NCBI RefSeq assembly: GCF_004664715.2
Contig: NC_051086.1
Location: 77,297,164-77,361,163 of the forward strand
Length of the DNA: 64,000 nt
Reading direction: 5' to 3'
DNA from: Peromyscus leucopus
Lineage: Eukaryota > Chordata > Mammalia > Rodentia > Cricetidae
The position numbers were made by a program, and so were the translations under genes. How positions within the stretch are numbered: the stretch's first letter is position 1; every line of letters starts with the position of its first letter. The notes beneath the pieces were generated by a model. It ran no database searches. It worked only from the letters and a program-made list of their open reading frames with translations, and was not told where the DNA came from. Of this stretch, positions 11,101 to 22,868 are shown one piece after another.

Positions 11101-13640
11101 AATTCTCACATCTCAGTTCTCCCATCTCAGCATATCAGAGGTAGATCTAGCTAAAGAGTTAATTAGGATGGCTATTTCAACAATGGTTCTTCCCAAGTCA
11201 TTTGTCTTCATCAGAATAAAGATGCTGAGTTTCAGCAATGGATTCTTACCTGATTATGTGACAATATGATTCATGACCATGGCAGTATACTGGTCTCATA
11301 TATATCATATATCATAAAAATTATAAAGTCTTGGAATAGAAAAGAAATACCCTCAACCCTTTAGATAACTCCCCTCTATATCTCTTTAGGTCAAACAAAT
11401 ACCAAGGCCTCCCAGATGGGTTGGCTATCCCGACGCTCAAAGCAAACCTAAATTCTTACACGTTGATGTTAATCTAATATTTCATTTATTATAGCAGAGA
11501 CACACTAGAGTACATAATCAACACAGATAGAATGAAGCCTGAGTACCCTACAATAAGCATTTGTTTGGATATTTTGGACACTTCAGTATAGGAGGCTTTC
11601 TTCAATAAGTTTCTTAAGCCAGGATCACTAAAGTCAAGCCCAAGTGAGCAAGGAGGGTCTCAGAAACTGATCCTTCTCTTCTCAAAATTTTATTCATCTT
11701 CTTTTATTCTGTTTCTGTTTTGTAGACTGAATAGTTCTTCCAGTCCATTTTGTTTTAAAGAAAATAAATGTACCAATCTCATCCGCTCACACTCAGGTCC
11801 AAATGCACAAAGCCTTTAACAAAAAGATGTGTTAAATAATTCAATGAGCAGATTATTATTGCAGTGAATTAAACAAATGGACGTGGTATGTCTCTAATAC
11901 CCTTATGTGAAGCCTGTTTAATTCTATAATCCCACTGGATGAAATGTTCTTAAATGAACACTCTTAACTTGTGTTTTTTTTCCCTATTCTGTTTAGAAAC
12001 ATAATAAGAGTTGAGAAACATTTGTTAAGAAAACATTAATTCTATTTGCAGATTCTTAAAGAGAATATTAGAAACATAAAATTTGAATTCTCATGTATGT
12101 AATTTGTTAATATAATTAGAACGAAATAGAGTTAGGTACTCTCAGATCTTTCAGTGTTAATTAAAAGGCCAATAACTTGATGGCTATTAAAACTTAATTA
12201 GTGGGGCTAATGCTCCTACAGTTGAGCCATTGTCATTTACTGATCACCTAATTGGGTCACTGTCTTTATGTCAGGCAACTCTTTGTCAGCAAAACTGCCT
12301 GAGATATGCAGTCCCTAAGTTTTAGATGGTGTGTCCTTTGCCTCATGCATTGCATTCTTATCTGGGGATTTCCTGGCAGTCAGCACCACTCCTTCAAACT
12401 ATGTTCCCTGAGGGATTTTTACTGTCATTGATTTCTCTACCACCCTAAATCAAAGTGATGATTTCTAAGCTAAAAAAGAAAAAGAAAACTATATACCTGC
12501 AGAAAAATGAAAATAGATGCCTCAAGCTCTGTTTAATAGAATTAAATTGTTTTAAGTAAGTTTATCCCAGAGTAACATTATAAAAGTGAACTGTGGGCAT
12601 CAAGAGAGTTAATGTCAAAAATGGGCAGGATGGCATCAAACAAGGGTTGATACGTTTTATAATGACAGGAATCCATAGGCACATTGGGCACTCTGGAAGG
12701 GTGTGAGGGTGTCGCTATTTTATTCTTAAAGCTAGAAAATAAAGTGAGAGGATAAAAAAAATGTTTTTTCCTTTTTTACAGAGAATAATTTAGGGTTGCT
12801 CCTGGGGTACCTCTCTTGGAACAATATAGGAATGAGGAATGCTAGCATGTCATCATATTTCAACTCATAAAAAGTGAAACATTGAAGAAGTGCTCACCAA
12901 TTGTAAAATATCAGTCACTAAATATTATGTTAAAAGAAGAGAAAGCAATCTTACCCAAACTTCAATCAAGGAGTCAATGTTTATGTTTATAGCATTAAAG
13001 TTTTGACAGAGTATAACTGTTCAACAAATAATCCTCCAACCCAGTAATTGTCAGCCATGGCCATTTATCACTTAATTATGTAAAAAGACGCATGGGTCTG
13101 AGAGTTGGCTGGTCCTAAGATGGGCTTAGCTCCACACTGTGGATTTAGATTCAAGTTGACTTTATCATCCCAATCTGTAACCTAAGACTAAAATACTGGC
13201 AGCATTTGAAACATAATTTCCATGGAGAAGGCAGGAGTTCAAAGGAGGCTTGGGTAGTGCCAACACATTTAAAGCCTTAGCACAATGTGCTATGCTGTAT
13301 CCCATCACACTCTGAAGGTTTTAGCAATCCAACGGCTAAGTTCAATACTGATATAGTGGTGGCATATACTTCTCTTTTGAGAAATAGATAAAGGAATAAT
13401 CATAAGGGGCTATCATAAAAGGAAACAGCTATGCATTATGTATTACTCCTGTGTGTTCAGACAAGAAGCACGGAATCCAATCCACAGAACATTCTAAACA
13501 AGTACATCAGTTTTCTAGAACTAAAGGGAGTCGGGGAAGACGCTGGTAAACATTACAAGAAAGTAGTTAGCAAACTCTAGAAAGTGACACTACATAGCAA
13601 TGGTTTGTTTCATTTCATGTACAAACTGTAAGACAATTAA
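11101..13640. other. Repeat-poor intergenic block, TAAT-rich core
   Basis: About 2.5 kb with no recognised transposon and no coding frame. Between about 11940 and 12300 several TAAT/ATTA homeodomain-type motifs cluster ('ttaattaaaaggcc', 'cttaattagtggggc', 'cacctaattggg'). It may hold a conserved noncoding element; only a cross-species comparison can tell. Confidence 0.4.
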
Positions 13641-13824
13641 AGTGGAAGGAAACCGCGCGGTGGTGGCGCACGCCTTTAATCCCAGCACTCGGGAGGCAGA
13701 GCCAGGCAGATCTCTGTGAGTTCGAGGCCAGCCTGGACTACCAAGTGAGTTCCAGGAAAGGCGCAAAGCTACACAGAGAAACCCTGTCTCGAAAAACCAA
13801 AAAAAAAAAAAAAAAGTGGAAGGA
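13641..13824 (+). repeat. Young B1 SINE with perfect target-site duplications
   Basis: Complete B1 with intact CpGs, from the 'ccgcgcggtggtggcgcacg' head to a poly-A tail. It is flanked by the perfect 10-bp direct repeat agtggaagga at 13641-13650 and 13815-13824, the mark of L1-mediated insertion. Confidence 0.97.
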
Positions 13825-14139
13825 TAATAGACAAATATAAAACTCAGATATGATCAGATATCTTAAATAAATGCAAAGGGTGGTCTGTTGGTCATAATTT
13901 TAACACGTCAAATAGAAGTGTTGATGAAACTATCAGGGCTATTTGAATAATGATTACATATCCAATGATACAGGGAAGCAGTAATTTGCTATATTTAGTA
14001 AGTCAATAGTCACCATAGCTTTCAAAACAATATCATAATGTTGCAGAAATAGAAAATGGACTGTTAAAGAATTGGATAAAATATATTTCAAATTCTTGTG
14101 AGGATGGTTAAGAATAAGGAGGCATAAATTTTTTTAATT
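13825..14139. other. Intergenic, nothing recognised
   Basis: AT-rich; no gene or repeat seen. Confidence 0.5.
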
Positions 14140-14268
14140 AATTGATCAATTAATTTTTCCCAGCCTTATCACAATTTCCCCTCTCCTTTCCTCCCAGTTC
14201 CTCCCTTAACCTCCCCAACTCCTCCTCATCCACTATCTCTCTCTTCCCTTCTGAAAATTGCAGGTCTT

Positions 14269-14329
<61 letters not shown>

Positions 14330-15080
14330 CCATGGGCTATCAAGTTGCAGCAAGACTAAGCAACTCCTCTCCTATTAATGCTGGACTAGGCAACCCATCA
14401 GGAAGAAAGGGTCCTAGGAGCATGTAAAAGAGTAGAGACAGCATCCAATCACTCTGCCAGGGGTTCTATAAGACGATCAAGCCACATAACTGAAACACAT
14501 GTGCAGAGAGTCCAGGGAGTCCCATGCAAGTTCTCTGGTTGGCAGTTCAATTTCCATGAGCCCCTGTGGCCCCAGGTCAGTTGACTCTCTGTGTTTTCCC
14601 GTGGTGTCCTTGGCCCCTCTGCCTCCTATAACCCTCACCCCACTCTTTCAAAGAATTTCCTGAGGTCCACCTAATGTTTGGCTTTGCATCTGTTTCCATC
14701 AGTTACTAAGTGATGCCTCTCTGATGACAAATGGGCTAGAAAATGATCTATGAGTATATCAGAATATCATTAGGAATCATTTCATTGACTTTTTTTTTTT
14801 TTTGGCTAGTCACGGTTGGTTCTATCCTAGATCTCTCCACTGTCCAGCCTCTGAGTCCTGGCCCTCTAGGCATTGTCAGGGATGGGCTCCCTCTCATAAT
14901 ATGGGTCTCAAGCTGGACGAGTCATTCATTGGCCACTCCCAAAATTTTTGTGCCACCTTTGTCCTTTGTTGGCATTTTGTAGGCAGGGCAAATCATAGGT
15001 CAGAGGTTGTGTGGCTGGATTGGGGTCCCAATGCCTCCACTGGAAGTCTTCCCTGGTTACAGGATATGGAGGCCTAAAAG
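14140..15080 (-). mobile_element. L1 3'UTR region, minus strand
   Basis: The left end ('ttcccagccttatcacaatt', 'tcccctctcc') is the complement of an L1 3' terminus. It continues through the rodent L1 3'UTR signature 'taatgtttggctttgcatct', 'agttactaagtgatgcctct' and 'atcattaggaatcatttcat'. An (AT)n run interrupts it at about 14268-14326. Confidence 0.8.
14268..14326. repeat. (AT)n microsatellite
   Basis: About 58 bases of alternating AT inside the L1 fragment. Confidence 0.95.
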
Positions 15081-15164
15081 TTTTTTTTTAATGGGTGATG
15101 TGTATTTTGCTGCAACATTCTCTTTTTCTTCATTGAGTTATTTGAAATTTTATGTAGCAGACAA

Positions 15165-15300
15165 ACAAAGGGAGAGGAAGAAGAGAAGGACAGGAGGAGA
15201 AGGAGAAAGGAGGAAAAGGAAATAGGGAGGGACAGAGAGAAGAGGACAGGAGGAGAAGTGAGAGGGGAGAGATGGGAAGGGAAAGGAATGGAGGGGAGGA
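15165..15300. repeat. Purine-rich (GA/GGA) tract
   Basis: Roughly 135 bases that are almost purely A/G on the plus strand, degenerate GGA/GAGA repeats. It gives false frames on both strands. Confidence 0.9.
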
Positions 15301-16756
15301 ATACAGGACATTTCTTTTTACCAGATGGGTATGAATGCCACTCATGCTACTGTAATCTTTTGCCTGAATACTAAGTGTATACCGTGTGTTAAGGTCAATA
15401 ACTGTCCATCTCAGTATGAAGGTACAGAAACTGACAACAACAACAAAATTTGTGAATTTCAAAGACCAAATCTTATAAATTTTAAAGCACTTTCCTTAAG
15501 AAATAATACAGTATCAGAACCCCTGCCCTTACTAAATGGCAAAAACTTACCTCAAATTAAGATGTGCTTAGATGCTGTCAACAAATTGCTGCTTTAATGA
15601 TCATGCATGCAGCCTATATGGCAAGGGAACTCATTTAACTGGTAAAGGGTAAAGAAGCTTCTTGAACCCATAGACAGCTACAGTTTTATTTCCTCTATGG
15701 AAGGAAACAGAGTGACTCATGAAAGCAATTGTATTTTCTTAAGTGAATGGCAAATACATGCTGAAAACCCCAATGTCATTTGAGATTCTCATAAAAAAAT
15801 AAAGGATATTTTTAGGAACCATGAAGAAAATGGAATTGCAAGGGAACTGCCATTTTAAAAGACAACCGTAGACATAGGGAACAAATATTATCTTCCATGC
15901 AAGAAAACATGTATGGCTACCCCTGCATAGCTTTTCAACCGACAGTGAAGGAGATCATTATGTCTTCCGAGCATTTTATAATAATAACATGATGATGATG
16001 ATGAGACACCTGAGAAGCACTCAGAGAAAACATTGGCCACAAGCACCTGCCTAAATTGTTTAATGTTTCTCAGCCTTACATTGCATTGAAAGGATACATT
16101 GCTAGAAATGGGTTAGCAACTTGATTTCCACACCAGGCAGGTTGGAGCCATTAGAAGCTGTGGTGTGTTGTCATGCACTATGTACTAGATGATTTTTGTG
16201 TGCAGGTACACAGACATAAAGGGGTGAAAATATAAGAAAGTAATTTTATTTATTGCTCAATAGACAGCAGTTGTGAATAATTTGGATATTTTTCTAATAT
16301 CTCATTTGTAAAGAATTCTTGAATCTACTCAGAGCTGATGACTTTCAGTTTTGCTACTAAATATTTTGACTATAGCCAAGGTTGGTATTAATTTCTAGTG
16401 GAGTTTGTTCTAGCAGTAGGATATCAGCAAATGTCACAAGAAGAATGCCAGGTTTGATGAACGCAGATCCTTAAGCCATATGACTCACAATGATTAGCTG
16501 GCCCTGGCCATATAGTATAATTTATTTTGTACATCATTTTTTCTCTTCTCAGAGCATAAAATAGTTCACCATGGAATGAAAATTCCATAAATTTAGGTCA
16601 ATAGGTACTATTAAAGCAAGAGTTCAAAGATTTTGGCTTAATCTAAATTATTAAACAAACACTAATAGACAAATGAATTTTGAAAAATGAAAAAAAAACA
16701 CTATAAAACAGCAAAGTCAAAGGTGCATCAGCACTTTTTTGGCTAAAATAAATTAT
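15301..16756. other. Intergenic
   Basis: No gene or confident repeat. A small (GAT)n stretch lies near 15986-16003. Confidence 0.5.
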
Positions 16757-16968
16757 TATTTTTTTATTTTTTTATTTTATTTATTATTTATTTATTTGTT
16801 TGTTGGTTTGTTTTTCAAGACAAGGTTTCTCTGTGTAGCTTTGTGTCTTTCCTAGAACTCACTCTGTAGCCCAGGCTGGCCCTGAACTAACTGAGATCTG
16901 CCTGCCTCTGCCTCCAGAGTGCTGGGATTAAAGGCATGTGCCACCACCGCCCAGCATAATAAATTATT
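16747..16968 (-). repeat. B1 SINE, minus strand, with target-site duplication
   Basis: T-rich tail, then 'ggtttctctgtgtagctttg' and 'gctgggattaaaggcatgtg', ending 'accgcccagc'. It is flanked by the 11-bp repeat aataaattatt (16747-16757 and 16958-16968). Confidence 0.92.
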
Positions 16969-18149
16969 TTCAAATGTTTCAATAGTGTTTTCCAGGGGAC
17001 TATTATCAGTAAAGAGATCTTTTCATAGGACAAAACTAAAACCATTCTACATTCTGAAATCTAATTGAAGAAGATGTGGAGCTACTCTGATACAGAATGG
17101 TTTCAACATGATATTGTTTGGACCCACAAAGGTCACAAGTTACTAAATGAGCAGGGATATTCTGTGAATAAAACCTTAGGCGCCACAAAGTGAGCAGCTA
17201 GTCTCTCACTTTAAATGCCATAGAAGCTGTGCCACTTTTCCTCCATAGCTTTGATTCACAGCCACACAATCCATATTTTATGCACAAATGAGTGGAATCA
17301 GAGGGAATGTGTATGTTCTTTATGTTTCTGGCACCTAGCTGCCACTTTCAGTCCAAAATATTCTCGAGTCTGGCCAACTTTACTCAACACATTGGAAGAA
17401 TCAGTCTCTCTTGGCGAGATTCTCAGTAAGTATTTTCGGGTGCAGAGAGAAAGGTTTTGTTTACAAATTCATATGGGAGAAAGATCAAAATCCAAACTCA
17501 AAACAGTCAAAGACTCTGCTGCACATGGAGTCACACCTCCAGCTTTGGAATGAGAGCTGGCTGCACTCAGTGAGAAGTGAAACTTTTTTTTTCAAGCCGA
17601 GCAGTTTTCCAGACAGAGAACACGCTTGCAGCACACTTGTGCGTGTTGGTATTTTCCCCCAGTTTTGCACAGAGAATGCTGTATTCTGCTGAGGATATGC
17701 ATAAAAACATAGCTGCTGCAAGCAAGCAGAGGCTAAAACCACAGGACTCGTGAAGGCTACATGGAGATGATCAAGCCAAGTGTTTTGCCAGGTCAGATCC
17801 CATCTCAGAGCTATCTCACCTAAAGCAAAATGGCACAGGTCTGACTGACAGATCATCTTCCATTTCTAGGAATTAAAAATTGCAGTTATTGTCAGTTCTA
17901 AACAATTATTAGAACCCGGTAAAGTATCACCCTCTGGGGGAACGTTTCTTCCTCCAAGGTGTACTATTTCATTTTCATGCATTCTGGTTCATAGAAAATC
18001 CTCTTTCATAACAATGTTTTAGACTGTAAACTGGGAACAGTATGCTTGGAAAGAATATGAACAGGCTTTTATTTAAGCTTCAACATCAGCCACTGTTTTA
18101 TTTCTGGGGATAATGAAAGAACGGAACAAAAACCTAGGTGAGTGCAAAT
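16969..18149. other. Unique-looking intergenic sequence
   Basis: Overlapping short frames at 17251-17856 on both strands show no domain and no consistent coding bias. No repeat recognised. Confidence 0.45.
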
Positions 18150-18260
18150 ATCTGTACTTCAAAATCACCATAACTGAACTTCTATCTTCTCCTCAATTAA
18201 ATGGAGATAATAATTATTTACAGTTATTTAAAGCCTAAATGGAATTAAACTAATATATGT
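18150..18260 (+). repeat. MIR-like SINE fragment
   Basis: 'ctcctcaattaaatggagat' and 'aataattatttacagttatt' resemble the 3' half of MIR. It is old and degraded. Confidence 0.5.
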
Positions 18261-18672
18261 ATACATATATACATATACTCAGTATATAAATATCTATGCA
18301 AATATTTAGATTTGCACATCTATATTTGAATAAGGTACATACATAATGATTTACCAGAAGGAAAAATAATGTGATGGTAAGAGAACTGAAAAGTGTGCCC
18401 CATCACTAAGAATCACAAAGTAAAATTCAGAGATAGAGACAGGCAGACATAGAGACCTAGAGGAGCAAGCAGTTAGAATGGGACTGGTAGATGACAGAGG
18501 CTCCCTAAACAGTGCTTATTATCAGTTTCAGTATGCATGTATTCAGCTTTCACTCACAAATATTTTTGAATAGCACTTATGTGACAGGAGACAAAGTACT
18601 AAACAATTCAGTCATTGAATTGAACAACTTTATTCCATACTGTAGAAAACATGCAGCATGAATATTTTACAT
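18261..18672. other. Intergenic
   Basis: AT-rich; nothing supported. Confidence 0.5.
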
Positions 18673-18814
18673 CAGGCAGTGATATTCTCAGTGGGTAAAG
18701 GAGATGCTCTCAGATGAAAGAACTGAGTTTGATGTCTGAATCCCATAAGGTGGCAGGAGAGATCCAAATCCTCCAAGAGCAGTTCTCTGAATTATACTAT
18801 GGTATACACTATGG

Positions 18815-18859
<45 letters not shown>

Positions 18860-18860
18860 C
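18673..18860 (+). repeat. B3-type SINE with (CA)n tail
   Basis: 'ctcagtgggtaaaggagatg' is the tRNA-derived head. The element ends in a (CA)n run at 18819-18858. Confidence 0.75.
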
Positions 18861-19283
18861 CCCTAAATTAATAAAATTTAAATGGTAAGCTACTAAATAT
18901 TAAAAGTGTATAGATAAAATAGTTACACAAAAGAAAGACATGAGAAGTCCAGAGTGCTATGTCAAAGGATAATTGAAGCAAAGAAAATTAATGATCAGAA
19001 TTTTTGGAGTACATTCTGTTGATCACATAACATACTGACTTAAAGATCTCATGAGATCAAGACCAACAACCCATCTTCAAGAATTGAGGTTCTGGTCTAC
19101 TCTAATCCATGAGCTGCTTGCCATAGTGACAGCTCACTTAGGACCTAGGCAGCACAGTTTGGAGCCTGGAGCACAGAGTCAGACAAGCAGAGTGAAAAAT
19201 TAGAAAATGAAGGATAAAGGTGTTTGTGTCTTGGAGGTCAATGCCAATAGGACCCCATGCAACAGGGGACATACCTCACATGT
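18861..19283. other. Intergenic
   Basis: No gene or repeat recognised. Confidence 0.45.
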
Positions 19284-19800
19284 TGTTGTGGAATACTAAT
19301 TTAAGATGTGATGCATTTGTTTGTGTTGTGGAATATTTGTATAATGAAGCAAAGATGTGCTTCATTCCTTTATGTCCCATTTGTTTAACTCTGTAAAGCT
19401 GTGTTACTTTGCCAGTCTAAAACACTTGGATGGTCTAATAAAGAACTGAACAGCCAATGGCTAGGCAGGACAAAGTATAGGTGGGGCTGGCAGGCAGAGA
19501 GAATAAATAGAAAAGGAGAAGAAAGAGGGACGAGAAAAGGAGAAGGAGAGGAGGAAACCAGGGACAGCCATCTGTCTACACAGTCAGCCATGTAGTAAGA
19601 AAGAAAGAGAGGCATGTAGAATAGAGAAAAGTAAAAGCTCAGAGGCAAAAGGTAGACAGGATAACTTAAGTTAAGAAAAGCTGACTAGAAACAAGCTAAG
19701 CTAAGGCCAGACATTCCTAAGTAAGAATGAGTCTCCATGAATTTGTCTGGGAGCTGGGTGGCAGGCCCCCCAAAAAATTAAAATAAAAACCAAATACAAT
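19284..19800 (+). mobile_element. MYS-like ERV LTR, plus strand
   Basis: It begins TGTTGTGGAATACT and contains 'gttactttgccagtctaaaa', 'ggtctaataaagaactgaac' (an AATAAA within) and 'gggagctgggtggcaggccc', a familiar rodent LTR layout. I could not find a convincing target-site duplication, so the right boundary is approximate. Confidence 0.7.
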
Positions 19801-20254
19801 GTGTGGTTTATAAAAGATAATTAATGGCTCAGTGTATGGAACTGGCTGAATTGTAGAGAAGCCTGGAGAAAGCAGTGCAGGTTAAGATACATTACAGTCA
19901 TCAATATGAGAAGTGGTGGTGACTCCTAATAAGAGAGTTATACCTTGGAGAAAACTGATTTTTCCTTTCCCAACAGGTATCAGTTAGAAATACCTTTCAG
20001 CTAGGGGTGGGAATTTCTTTTCTACTTCTCTTTCTCAGTAGTAGAATTTTGTCTGGTTTGAAACTCTTAAAATCTTGTGTGTGAACAGTAACCACATTCT
20101 AGGGCAGGCCCCATGCAAAGGGGTGGCTGGCCAACACAAAATGAACTACATTTTCTATAGGAATTTGTTTTGCTTTTGTTTTGTGTGTATGTGTGTATAT
20201 AAAATCTTTATTCTAGCAATTCAACTTTTTACTGTGTTTATTATTTTAGTTATT
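19801..20254. other. Intergenic
   Basis: No gene or repeat recognised. Confidence 0.45.
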
Positions 20255-20334
20255 TATTTATATTAATTAATTTTCCCAGACTGATCACAGTTTCCCCTCC
20301 CTACCTTCTCTTCTCTCAGTCCCCCTACTTCCCC
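20255..20334 (-). mobile_element. L1 3' end, minus strand, left of LTR
   Basis: 'aattttcccagactgatcac' and 'agtttcccctccctacc' match the complement of the L1 3' terminus, as at 14140. The L1 resumes at 20743 after an LTR insertion. Confidence 0.75.
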
Positions 20335-20742
20335 TGTAGTTGGAAGATTTCCTGTGTCCCACATGGCCCATGTTCAGGACAAATCTCTCACCCACTGTCC
20401 CGCAGGCCGCTTATAAAACAATCACTCAGAAGCTTATATTAATTATAACTGCTTGGCCATTACCTCAGGCTTATTACTGACTAGCTCTTACACTTAAATT
20501 AACCCATAATTCTTATCTATGTTTAGCCATGTGGCTTGGTACCTTTTCTCAGTTCTGCCTTGTCATCTTGCTTCCTCTGTGTCTAGCTGGCGACTCCTGA
20601 CTCAGCCTTACTCTTCCCAGAATTCTCCTTATCTGCTTATCCCGCCTATACTTCCTGCCTGGCTACTGGCCAATCAGCATTTTATTTATCAACCAATCAG
20701 AGAAACACACACTCACAGTATACAGAAAGACATTCCACAGCA
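20335..20742 (-). mobile_element. Solo MYS-like LTR inserted in an L1
   Basis: It reads TG at 20335 and CA at 20742 and carries 'cttggccattacctcaggct', 'attactgactagctcttaca' and 'ctggctactggccaatcagc', a minus-strand LTR related to the one at 1684. L1 3'UTR sequence lies on both sides, so this LTR inserted after the L1. Confidence 0.75.
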
Positions 20743-21340
20743 CTCCTCCACTCCTCAATATCTACTCCCTCTCCCTTTCCTTCAGAAAAGTGCAGGCTTT
20801 CCATGTATGGGACATCATGTAATAACAAGACTAGATAGCCCCTTTCCTATTAAGGCTGGACTAGGTAATCCAGCAGGGGGAAAGGTCCCAAGAGCAGACA
20901 ACAGCTTCAGAGACAGCCCCCACTCACTCTACCTAGAGTACTATAAGAAGATCAAGCCACACAACTGTAACACATGTACAGAGGGCCCAGGGCTGTCCCA
21001 TGCAAGTTCTCTAATTGGCAGTTCAGTTTCCATGAGCCTCCCTGAGTCCAGGTCAGTTGACTCTTGTGTTTTCCTGTGGGGACCTTGGCCCCTCTGCCTC
21101 CCATAATCCTTCTGACCCCTCTTCTACAGGATTTCCAGAGGTTCATCTAGTGTTTGGCTGCGGGTCTTTGTATCTGTTCCCATGAGTTACTGGGTGAAGC
21201 CTCTCTTATTGACAACATTCAGGCTGGGCAATGATCTATGAATATATCAGAAATTCATTAGGAATCATTTAATTTACTTTTTCTCTTTTTCCTAGTCATG
21301 TTTAGTTCTATCCTAGGTCTCTGGACTCCATTTTGATTTT
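20743..21340 (-). mobile_element. L1 3'UTR, minus strand, right of LTR
   Basis: It continues the L1 interrupted at 20334: 'gtaataacaagactagatag', 'tagtgtttggctgcgggtct' and 'cattaggaatcatttaattt' line up with 14335-14800. A 195-codon frame across LTR and L1 is not a gene. Confidence 0.8.
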
Positions 21341-21344
21341 CATT

Positions 21345-21500
21345 GTTTATTTTTAAGAGAAATGGATGGATAAGAGTGTGAGGAAGGGAGACAGAAAATG
21401 AAGTTGGGTAGGTAAGGAAGTGAAGAGGAACTGGTAGGAGTTGGGGAAGGGGACAGATGATCAAAATCTACTGCACAAAAGGTAATTTTAAATCAAAAAT
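21345..21500 (+). mobile_element. L1 3' tail, plus strand
   Basis: A G/A-rich tract ('ggaagggagacagaaaatga'), then 'gatcaaaatctactgcacaa' and an A-rich end, as in rodent L1 3' termini. Its orientation is opposite to the abutting L1, so it may be a second insertion or an inversion. Confidence 0.5.
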
Positions 21501-21710
21501 ATAAAAAAGGAAAGAAACAGCAGTGAAATGTGGACACACTGGAAAGATTTTTTTAAATGTACAGTTGAAAGAAAACAACAAACAGCCAAATGAGAGATCA
21601 GTGTAAGAGAAGACCTAGGTATGAGCGAGAAGATAGGTTTGCAGAAGGAAAAGCAGAGGCCTTTCAAAGACAAAAAATTAAGATGCAAAGTGAACATTAG
21701 AGCCATTTTA

Positions 21711-21758
<48 letters not shown>

Positions 21759-21766
21759 TTCTGAAT

Positions 21767-21808
21767 ATATATGTTTCTGAATACATATATATATTCAGAA
21801 ACATATAT
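21767..21808. repeat. Perfect short inverted repeat (hairpin)
   Basis: Arms 21767-21783 and 21792-21808 are exact reverse complements (core tgtttctgaata / tattcagaaaca) with an 8-base loop. It sits in a TA-rich simple repeat and probably arose by repeat slippage or templated inversion. Confidence 0.85.
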
Positions 21809-22778
21809 TTTTTCTGAATATATATATAGATTTTCTGAATTTTTTGCCATTTTGATGCTGCCATAATGTATATCCTGCTTCTAGTTTCAGCACTCAGCAT
21901 TTCATCCAATAGAGATGTACATTTAAACTGTCATCTGCCAGACCAAAAAAGGATTTTATCATATCATCAAAGTAGCAGATCTTGTCACTGTCTTTTTCTA
22001 TGTAATCACATTTCCCTCATAAGAAAAAAATACCTAGTATTTTTAAATATGTCTACAAGATAATGTATTTCAGATAAATATATTTTGCAAAAATACATAA
22101 TTGTCACAAAAGCACAACATTAATGGTATGCCTAGTATATACCTCATATACAATAAGTGACCAATACAAAGCATATTGGATGAAAGTAGTTTGTCAGTTC
22201 AACTGAATAGGTAAGTTCTCAGAACACATTTAAGTTTTGACACAAAAAAATGTCTGATCAATTGGCTGCTTATCTGAGAAACATTCAGAAACAGAAAAAA
22301 ACAGGGAATTATAATCTTCTCATGTCTAAAATTCTGTGATCCCAACCAGAATAATAACAAAAGTTCTGTGTCTCTGAACATACACCACAATAAAAGTCAT
22401 TATTTTGTAAACATATCCATCCAACCAGAAACTACAAAAACAGAGTAGACAAAAAGTTGATAACTACACAAAAGTCTCATGACATTTGTTCATATATAAT
22501 AAATTCAAGGCAATATTCAGGAAATTCATATTTTATTAGACATGAATATTTCTTATTGTTCTTTCATTTTGAAGATATGGCTGTTTTACGGGGTTTATAG
22601 AATTGTTTCTATTGGACAAGTGTTCCACTAATATCTATATGATCAACTACTGTCCTCAACACAGTACTAGAGATATAAGCTACCACTAATGTCTACATAC
22701 CAGGTATAAAACAAAAGACTTGATAATGAGATAGGTAAAGACTTGTCCAAGGCTTAGCTTATATTTACTTCTGATTCT

Positions 22779-22851
<73 letters not shown>

Positions 22852-22868
22852 TATGTGTGTGTGTGTGT
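22779..22868. repeat. (CT)n-(GT)n composite microsatellite
   Basis: About 54 bases of CT followed by interrupted GT. Confidence 0.95.

Noticed and set aside
15130..15462. 110-codon minus-strand frame rich in Ser, Leu, Pro
   Set aside because: Generated by the purine-rich tract at 15165-15300.
17251..17856. Overlapping frames on both strands in apparently unique sequence
   Set aside because: No conserved motif, no start context or splice structure that supports a gene, and frames on both strands are equally open.
20519..21106. 195-codon plus-strand frame
   Set aside because: It runs across the junction of a solo LTR and an L1 3'UTR read on the wrong strand; chance frame in repeats.
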